DNA of 64,000 nt. It comes from Butyricicoccus pullicaecorum. Its GTDB lineage: Bacteria; Bacillota; Clostridia; Oscillospirales; Butyricicoccaceae. Shown here piece after piece: positions 58,565-64,000 of the stretch. Location: the NCBI GenBank assembly GCA_018366035.1, contig JAGZIW010000007.1, positions 50,675 to 114,674 on the forward strand, read 5' to 3'. The stretch's first letter is position 1; each line of letters starts with the position of its first letter. The position numbers and the translations under genes are program-made. Under the pieces are notes generated by a model, which saw only the letters and a program-made list of their open reading frames with translations, made no database searches and had not been told where the DNA came from.

Positions 58565-60682
58565 TTATTCGCCATCTTCAGATGCGCCGTCACGGTCAGC
58601 CGAAAGCTTAACAAAATAATTATAATCGCTCAGATCGATGTCGTCCAGTACCACACGGGTGCCATCTTCAAAGACAAACAGGAAATCATAATATCCATCA
58701 TTTCGCCATTCGTCCAGTTGGATTGCCTCGCTTGTACCGGTCTCACAGCTCAGTGTTTTTCCGGAACCCAGAATATCCTCACTGTCGAAATCGTTTTCGC
58801 GGTCATCGCTGTCATCGCCGTCTTCTGCATCACGTACATAGACCTTTTGCAGCGTTTTGCTGGTATCCTCGTTATAAATGGCAAGCACAACATGATCGTC
58901 GCCGATATCATCGCTGTAATCATCATATGTCGAATAGCTGAAGCTGCTCGAACCGATATCGGTAATACAAATCACGCCATAATCGGAGATATTTCTGCTA
59001 AACGAGATGTCACGTGTTACAAAATCCCTATCGTCTGTGAAAATCACAAGCTCCAGTTCATTGTTATCTCTGCCATAGAGATCGAGGTCGAATGTGTCGT
59101 ATTCGCCCTTATCCAAACTGCCGACATCATCATACTCATCATTAAAGTCATCATAATCCCAGCTGGACTTATAGTAGTCATCGTCTGGGTCAATGATGAA
59201 CATACCGTAAATATCCTCATCAGAAAGGTTTGCAATCAGCAGACCATCACCAGAGGAGGACGAGGAATCCGATCCCATGATAAAATCGCCATTGCGCTTG
59301 AGTGTAATGGTTGCGGACTTTGCGTTAATGCTGGAGAAGGTCACCTTGCCGCTCTCGATGGTATCTCCATCTTTATCGTATGCGCGGATATACCAGCTGC
59401 GTGAGCCAGCCAGATCAAACTTAAAGTCATCTGTGCTTCCGTTTTTGGTTGTATCGATCAGATTTTCTGCATTTTTGAATGCGAAGTCTGTGTTGCTGGC
59501 TGCCATACGCAGCTCATAAACGGTTTTACCGGAGTTATTCTTAAAGGTAACTGAGGTGCTGCCGGAGCTGCTATTATTGCCGCCTGTTGGGCTGTTGCTG
59601 TAAGATACCTGACCATTTGCATTCAGGCGAATGAGCTGGGTTCCCCACTGGCTGGACAGGTTCACGTTGCTGAACGTATACTGCACACCACTCGAGTAGG
59701 TCACGCGGAAATCATAATACGGGCTTGCTGCCGCATATTTGAGCATCAGGTTGACAGCAGAGTTGGTTGGCAGATAGTAGTTCGTCAACAGTTCATCAGA
59801 CCATAGACCGGTGCCGGTTGGTGCATACACAATGGAACGAATCTGCTGACCGGTTCCATTATACAGATTGAGGTTTACCGTAGAATCTGCACCAGATGCA
59901 ATGATACCGTCCAGAACCAAAGTATAGGTATCTGCTGCTGTAATATTCAGGCTGCCGATCTGCTTCGCCTTGGTAAAGTCCATATTGCGGAAATATGCCT
60001 TCTGTCCATAGTAACTGGTCAGTTGCATATCATACTTTGCCTTTGCCACATTTACAGTCACGTCCATGATGCTGTTCATGTAAAGCGGGCCTTTCAGGAT
60101 ATTCGCGCCCCAGTTCTCGGTACCGGCTGGTGCCATACGAATTTCGTTATAAATAACCGGAGAGGTATTGGTGATTTTCAGCTGTAATGGCTCACCGCCC
60201 TGTGTGGAGCCTGCAACCATTGGATATACAACTGTTGCCTGACGGGTATCTGCACGCCAGTTGACAGTCACTCCCGGGAAAAATTCCAGAGAGCGCAGCC
60301 AGACATAGGTGCGTCCGTTATCGGTAAACGGTGCCACACTCATGCTCTTTTTGACGCCATTGGAATATGCCGTTTTACTTCCCAGTGTCATGGTGACTGT
60401 GCTGCCATTATATTTCATGACAATTTGCTTTGTAGAAGCATTCCATGACACGGTACCGCCCATGTTCTCCACTACAGAGCGGAGCGGCAGCATCGTGTTC
60501 CCCTTATACAGGCTTGCACGGGAGCCCTCTGCATCAATGGTCTTTACCGTACCATTGACCGACATGGTGGGGCTTCCGATGGTGAGCACAATTGCGCCGG
60601 TTGCGCCTGCCGCGAATGCAGTCATGCTAAACAGCATGCACAGCGCAACAAACAGAGCGCCCAAACGCTTGAACTTTTTCAT
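58565..60682 (-). CDS. secreted copper-amine-oxidase-N-like protein with five beta-repeats
   Basis: A 705-residue paralogue of the gene at 56709. It has a signal peptide (about 1-25, cleavage near AFA-AGA) and a copper amine oxidase N-like module at about 29-155 (LTIGSPTMSVNGTVKTIDAE, TMLPLRSVVENMGGTVSWN). Five tandem repeats of about 95 residues follow (about 166-258, 268-360, 377-470, 480-580, 597-697), with a Ser/Gly-rich spacer near 362-376. Copies 4-5 are dominated by Asp, Glu and Tyr, suggesting cation binding or charge-based surface roles. GGAGG lies before the ATG. Divergent from the S-layer gene. Confidence 0.87.
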   Translation of the reverse strand: MKKFKRLGALFVALCMLFSMTAFAAGATGAIVLTIGSPTMSVNGTVKTIDAEGSRASLYKGNTMLPLRSVVENMGGTVSWNASTKQIVMKYNGSTVTMTLGSKTAYSNGVKKSMSVAPFTDNGRTYVWLRSLEFFPGVTVNWRADTRQATVVYPMVAGSTQGGEPLQLKITNTSPVIYNEIRMAPAGTENWGANILKGPLYMNSIMDVTVNVAKAKYDMQLTSYYGQKAYFRNMDFTKAKQIGSLNITAADTYTLVLDGIIASGADSTVNLNLYNGTGQQIRSIVYAPTGTGLWSDELLTNYYLPTNSAVNLMLKYAAASPYYDFRVTYSSGVQYTFSNVNLSSQWGTQLIRLNANGQVSYSNSPTGGNNSSSGSTSVTFKNNSGKTVYELRMAASNTDFAFKNAENLIDTTKNGSTDDFKFDLAGSRSWYIRAYDKDGDTIESGKVTFSSINAKSATITLKRNGDFIMGSDSSSSSGDGLLIANLSDEDIYGMFIIDPDDDYYKSSWDYDDFNDEYDDVGSLDKGEYDTFDLDLYGRDNNELELVIFTDDRDFVTRDISFSRNISDYGVICITDIGSSSFSYSTYDDYSDDIGDDHVVLAIYNEDTSKTLQKVYVRDAEDGDDSDDRENDFDSEDILGSGKTLSCETGTSEAIQLDEWRNDGYYDFLFVFEDGTRVVLDDIDLSDYNYFVKLSADRDGASEDGE

Positions 60683-60759
60683 TTGTAATCAACCTCCTCA
60701 TTTTGAGTGACCCCGCTGAACGGGGCGCGCGCAGCTGGGTTAGGATATCTTGTATTCCT

Positions 60760-60788
60760 ATTCTATCATATATGACGAAGTAGAACAA
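60760..60788 (-). promoter_or_regulatory. promoter of the 58565 gene
   Basis: Minus strand: -35 TTGTTC (60783-60788), 17-bp spacer, -10 TAGAAT (60760-60765). Confidence 0.6.
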
Positions 60789-60905
60789 TGAAAAGTTCCC
60801 AACTATCTGCAAAAAATCCTTTTCCCAAGGACATGAAGGAAAGGAACATAAATCCATACTCAAAGGTGGGGGAAGCCCCGCGAAAAAAAAGGAGGAAAAA
60901 ATCCT

Positions 60906-60980
60906 ATGAAGAATCTGAAGAAGGTTCTTGCTATGGTACTGGCTTACCATGCTGTCAGACCTTGGAATTATTCAGGGTAA
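60906..60980 (+). pseudogene. orphaned signal-peptide start of the S-layer gene
   Basis: AAGGAGG and a GC hairpin (GGGG/CCCC, 60869-60879) lead into an ATG at 60906. It reads MKNLKKVLAMVLA, the typical opening of clostridial S-layer-homology proteins. After GCT the frame is lost: it continues YHAVRPWNYSG and stops. The S-layer frame resumes one base out of phase at 60949, so the rest of the signal peptide and the first part of the first SLH repeat are missing. Confidence 0.75.
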
Positions 60981-63900
60981 GACCGATGGCAAGTATCACC
61001 CAGAAGAAACAATCACCCGAGCAGAGGCATGTGCACTGATCGCTCGTCTGCTGACTGGTGACCCGAACGTATCGAACTTCGGCGGCGCACAGAACTTTAC
61101 GGACGTTGTAAAGGGCTCTTGGCAGGATTCTGCAATCGGCTACTGTGTAGCAAACGGCATCACAGTAGGTGTAGGCAACGGCAAGTTCGAGCCGAACCGA
61201 GCAATCAACGATCAGGAATTCCTGACGATGATGGTTCGAGCACTGGGCTATGAGACGCCGGACGTAAAGCAGGGCTATCCGTTCTCCTACATGACAGTTG
61301 CAAATGCAATTGGTCTGCGTCAGGACACTGAGATGATGGCAAACACCGACGCACTGCGCGGTGAGGACGCACAGGTTATCTACAATGCACTGTTTGTAGA
61401 CTATGCAAAGGGTGCAAAGATGATCAACACAACCCATGGCACTTCTGTAGAGAAGTACCCGACTCTGGCAGAGTCTGTTTGGGGACTGGACCGTGCAGCA
61501 CTGGGTACCTTCAGCGGCAAGGATGACGATGAAGTTACACTGACAAACTGCAAGTCCCATACATGGGTTATCGTTGGCGCAGATAAGGAAGAGGAAGGCC
61601 GCCTGCTGGCTTACCCGATCGACGATGATACCACAGATATCTACGAGTCCGACGTAAAGGCAGTTAACGGCACAAAGTATGTTCCGTACTCCTTCAAGTA
61701 CGAGGGCGACGCAGATGCACTGAAGGGCTATCAGGTAGAGCTGTGGGGCGAAGGCAAGCACGGCACACCGACTTGGGAGAAGGGCGAAGGCAAGTTCGTA
61801 TACTCCGACGAGTGGAACATCAAGGCAATCAAGACCGTAAAGGGTCAGACCAAGTATGACTACGATGCATCTAAGGCTGACTCCAAGTCTGACAACGGCA
61901 CCATTGAGCTGGGCGAGAGCAAGCTGGAACTGGATTCCGCAGCAGACAATGCAAAGAAGGTTGTTGCAAAGAACACCACTGAGACCGCTCTGACTACTTA
62001 TCTGTCCAGCACAGAGTACAATGGTCAGAAAGTTGCAAAGGATAAGGACGTAGAGGCTGCTCTTAACATTCGTGACGGTGCGCAGTACAAGCTGATGGAC
62101 TGGGATTCAGATGGAAACATCGACTGGATCGTAGTAGATGAGGCAAACTACTTCAAGGTAGAGTCTGCAAACTCCAAGCGTCTGACCGTAACTTCCATGA
62201 AGTCCAGCACAAAGGACGGCGATGAGGAAACTCAGACCGGCGCTGAGACCCAGACATGGAAGCTGGACGACCTGAACGACGAGAAGGACTACAAGGTTAA
62301 GTTTGTAGCACCAGAGGACGTGAAGGAAGGCGACATTCTCGAGGTCACATACAAGACTGCATACGACAAGGGCGAGAAGTGCGAAGTTGTGACAGCAACA
62401 GCAACCGTAGTCGAGGCAGAGAATCAGGAACTGGATAAGGTATCGACGAAGGACAATCTGGTACTGACATTCAACGGCGAGACAAAGCAGCTGGCGCAGA
62501 ACAACGACAAGGCAGATACAATTGTACCAGCAAATCCGTCTAAGTACATTGACTTTGACGAAGAAGAGCTGGGCACTGAGTTTGCGCTGTACATGAACCG
62601 CAACGGCTTCATTGTATACTCCGACTATGCAACCGAGTCTTCTAACTACATGATGGTACTGGATACAGATAACGGCAGCGACGGCGCACGTCCAGAGCTG
62701 GGTGCACTGAAGATCCTGACATCTGACAACAAGGTAGAGAAGAATGTAGAGGTTGTATCTGACCTGCGCATTGATGGTTCTTCTACAAGCAATGGTTACA
62801 ACAAGAGCAACCATAGCTTTGACGAAACACTGGTTGTTGGTAACGTATACAAGTACTGGAAGGACGAAGACGGCAAGATCACCAAGATGGAAACCGCGAT
62901 CGACTTCAAGGATGGTGGCATTAAGTCTAAGGACTATGAGTACGTTTCCAAGAATGACCGCCTGACTCTGGATGGTAAGTCCTATGCACTGAAGGACGCA
63001 AATGTAGTCTTTGCTGTAAAGCCGCATAATGATAGCGATACTGGTGATGATTACATTCAGTATAGCAGACCGGGCATCGACGACATTTTCGTTGATGAAG
63101 ATGATGTTCTGGCAGTAAAGGCTGCAGATATTCCGGATATCGGCGCTAAGGAAGATACCCAGACTCATACACTGGATAAGAACTCGACTACTATAAGCAG
63201 AAAGAGCTGGATCAATGACGTTACAGCTAGAGTTGCAATTGATGCAGACAAGAACAAGGACGTCAGCGCAGCTGTACTGGGCGTAAACAACTTCAACAAG
63301 TTCAACGCAGGTTCTACAAAGGTTGGTCTGGTAACCAATGTATCCTACGACAAGAACGATGTTGTTTCTATTGACGTTGCAACAAACGGCAAGGTAGAGA
63401 CTCTGTCCTCCGTAGAAAAGACCAACTTCGACGACGTTGTATCCGTACTGGATTACACCAACAAGACAACCACCAAGTCCTACTCTGTTGGCAGCCGTAC
63501 CGAGAAGATCAAGGCAGGTATCTTTGATGATAAGAATGCGGAAGGCACAACTCTGAAGGATTACCTGAACAAGAACGGCGCTTACGCAGAAATTACCACC
63601 AATGCAGATGGCAAGCTGACTGGCGTAATGTTCATGGATACCAAGAAGGATCATGATGGTGCTACAAGCGGTGTAAACGAAGGCAACGTAGTCGTTGGTG
63701 ATTACTATCAGGTATCTCGTAAGGTTGTTTCTGATGTTAAGGAAGGCAGCTGGATGTCCGTAATTCAGGGCTCTGCAATCTATGCAGATGAAGACAACTT
63801 CAAGACCATGGATACTAAGGACGAGCAGAAGGCAGCAGACTTCACCAGTGATGCAGCATACTATCTGATCGACGGCAAGCCGACCAAGCATACAGGCGCT

Positions 63901-64000
63901 TATGCAGGCACTAAGGCAACTGTAGTAGATGGATTTGATGGCAATCCGGACGTAAAGGCAGCAGAGGCATCTGATGTACGTAAGTCTGATATCCGCAATG
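60949..64000 (+). CDS. large S-layer-homology surface protein (5' damaged, runs off window)
   Basis: An open frame of more than 1,017 codons without a stop up to the window end. It starts within an SLH repeat (MLSDLGIIQGKTDGKYHPEE), followed by TRAEACALIARLL, then a second SLH repeat (FTDVVKGSWQDSAIGYCVAN, GVGNGKFEPNRAINDQEFLT). A long series of beta-rich Thr/Lys/Asp-rich segments follows. Codon choice is strongly restricted (Ala GCA, Val GTA, Gly GGC), as in very highly expressed genes. The true start at 60906 is out of frame. If expressed from 60949 it would lack a signal peptide. Confidence 0.85.
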   Translation, partial: MLSDLGIIQGKTDGKYHPEETITRAEACALIARLLTGDPNVSNFGGAQNFTDVVKGSWQDSAIGYCVANGITVGVGNGKFEPNRAINDQEFLTMMVRALGYETPDVKQGYPFSYMTVANAIGLRQDTEMMANTDALRGEDAQVIYNALFVDYAKGAKMINTTHGTSVEKYPTLAESVWGLDRAALGTFSGKDDDEVTLTNCKSHTWVIVGADKEEEGRLLAYPIDDDTTDIYESDVKAVNGTKYVPYSFKYEGDADALKGYQVELWGEGKHGTPTWEKGEGKFVYSDEWNIKAIKTVKGQTKYDYDASKADSKSDNGTIELGESKLELDSAADNAKKVVAKNTTETALTTYLSSTEYNGQKVAKDKDVEAALNIRDGAQYKLMDWDSDGNIDWIVVDEANYFKVESANSKRLTVTSMKSSTKDGDEETQTGAETQTWKLDDLNDEKDYKVKFVAPEDVKEGDILEVTYKTAYDKGEKCEVVTATATVVEAENQELDKVSTKDNLVLTFNGETKQLAQNNDKADTIVPANPSKYIDFDEEELGTEFALYMNRNGFIVYSDYATESSNYMMVLDTDNGSDGARPELGALKILTSDNKVEKNVEVVSDLRIDGSSTSNGYNKSNHSFDETLVVGNVYKYWKDEDGKITKMETAIDFKDGGIKSKDYEYVSKNDRLTLDGKSYALKDANVVFAVKPHNDSDTGDDYIQYSRPGIDDIFVDEDDVLAVKAADIPDIGAKEDTQTHTLDKNSTTISRKSWINDVTARVAIDADKNKDVSAAVLGVNNFNKFNAGSTKVGLVTNVSYDKNDVVSIDVATNGKVETLSSVEKTNFDDVVSVLDYTNKTTTKSYSVGSRTEKIKAGIFDDKNAEGTTLKDYLNKNGAYAEITTNADGKLTGVMFMDTKKDHDGATSGVNEGNVVVGDYYQVSRKVVSDVKEGSWMSVIQGSAIYADEDNFKTMDTKDEQKAADFTSDAAYYLIDGKPTKHTGAYAGTKATVVDGFDGNPDVKAAEASDVRKSDIRN

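Noticed and set aside
62107..63891. A 594-codon open frame on the minus strand opposite the S-layer gene, with others at 60955-61761
   Set aside because: The plus-strand frame is continuous, has SLH repeats and strong codon bias. The antisense frames arise from that bias (few codons giving antisense stops) and show cysteine/isoleucine-rich, non-protein-like composition and no ribosome-binding site.
1..64000. CRISPR arrays, insertion sequences, prophage or rRNA genes
   Set aside because: I saw no regularly spaced repeats, transposase or integrase frames, phage genes or rRNA sequence in the window.

Overview
The window looks like a spore-forming, Gram-positive-type member of the Clostridia. 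The evidence is: spoIIE; a clostridial map-KOW-infA-rpmJ arrangement; zinc-ribbon S14 and L36; strong GGAGG ribosome-binding sites with occasional TTG/GTG starts; CCA-encoding tRNA genes; and cell-wall proteins with copper-amine-oxidase-like and S-layer-homology domains. The style of the S-layer proteins suggests a gut Oscillospirales relative (Butyricicoccus/Agathobaculum-like), but that is inference.

Layout. 1-3.3 kb: the start of an unidentified gene, fhs (C1 metabolism) and a divergent RodA/FtsW-type SEDS gene. 3.3-11.5 kb (minus strand): the operon rimP-nusA-ylxR-ylxQ-infB-rbfA-nrnA-truB-ribF, with a clear promoter and a hairpin leader. 11.6-15.4 kb: an accessory stretch holding a DUF805 membrane protein, a lipoprotein, two secreted proteins and a membrane-anchored XRE regulator with a dyad over its own promoter. 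15.5-35.6 kb (minus strand): the S10-spc-alpha ribosomal superoperon (rpsJ to rplQ, including secY, adk, map, infA and rpoA).

The superoperon is cut in two. After rpsN there is a terminator and about 3.7 kb carrying five small membrane or secreted genes of unknown function; rpsH-rplF-... then restart from their own promoters. Several intercistronic gaps in the superoperon are unusually long and packed with inverted repeats (rpsJ leader, rplC/rpsJ, rplB/rplW, rpmJ/rpsM, rpoA/rpsD, rplQ/rpoA), which suggests RNA-level control of individual segments.

36-46 kb: a coiled-coil protein, an ECF sigma/anti-sigma pair, a dus gene, spoIIE with a small membrane protein and a DedA protein, a YitT-family protein, and a tRNA-Met/Glu/Val cluster behind a consensus promoter. 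44.5-53.8 kb (minus strand): a long housekeeping operon, ddl-murI-DUF1934-argS-ctp-(degenerate methyltransferase-like)-prmA-rsmE-membrane protein. 54-56 kb: a PadR-HAAS-PspC membrane-stress type operon. 56-64 kb: an ArsC/Spx-like protein lacking the usual cysteine, two paralogous secreted proteins built of a copper-amine-oxidase-like N-terminal module plus 4-5 copies of an unnamed repeat of about 95 residues, and a very long S-layer-homology protein whose signal-peptide start is out of frame with the rest.

The points most worth following up are the split spc operon with a promoter placed at a terminator, the structured intercistronic RNAs, the repeat proteins, and the 5' deletion/frameshift in the S-layer gene.
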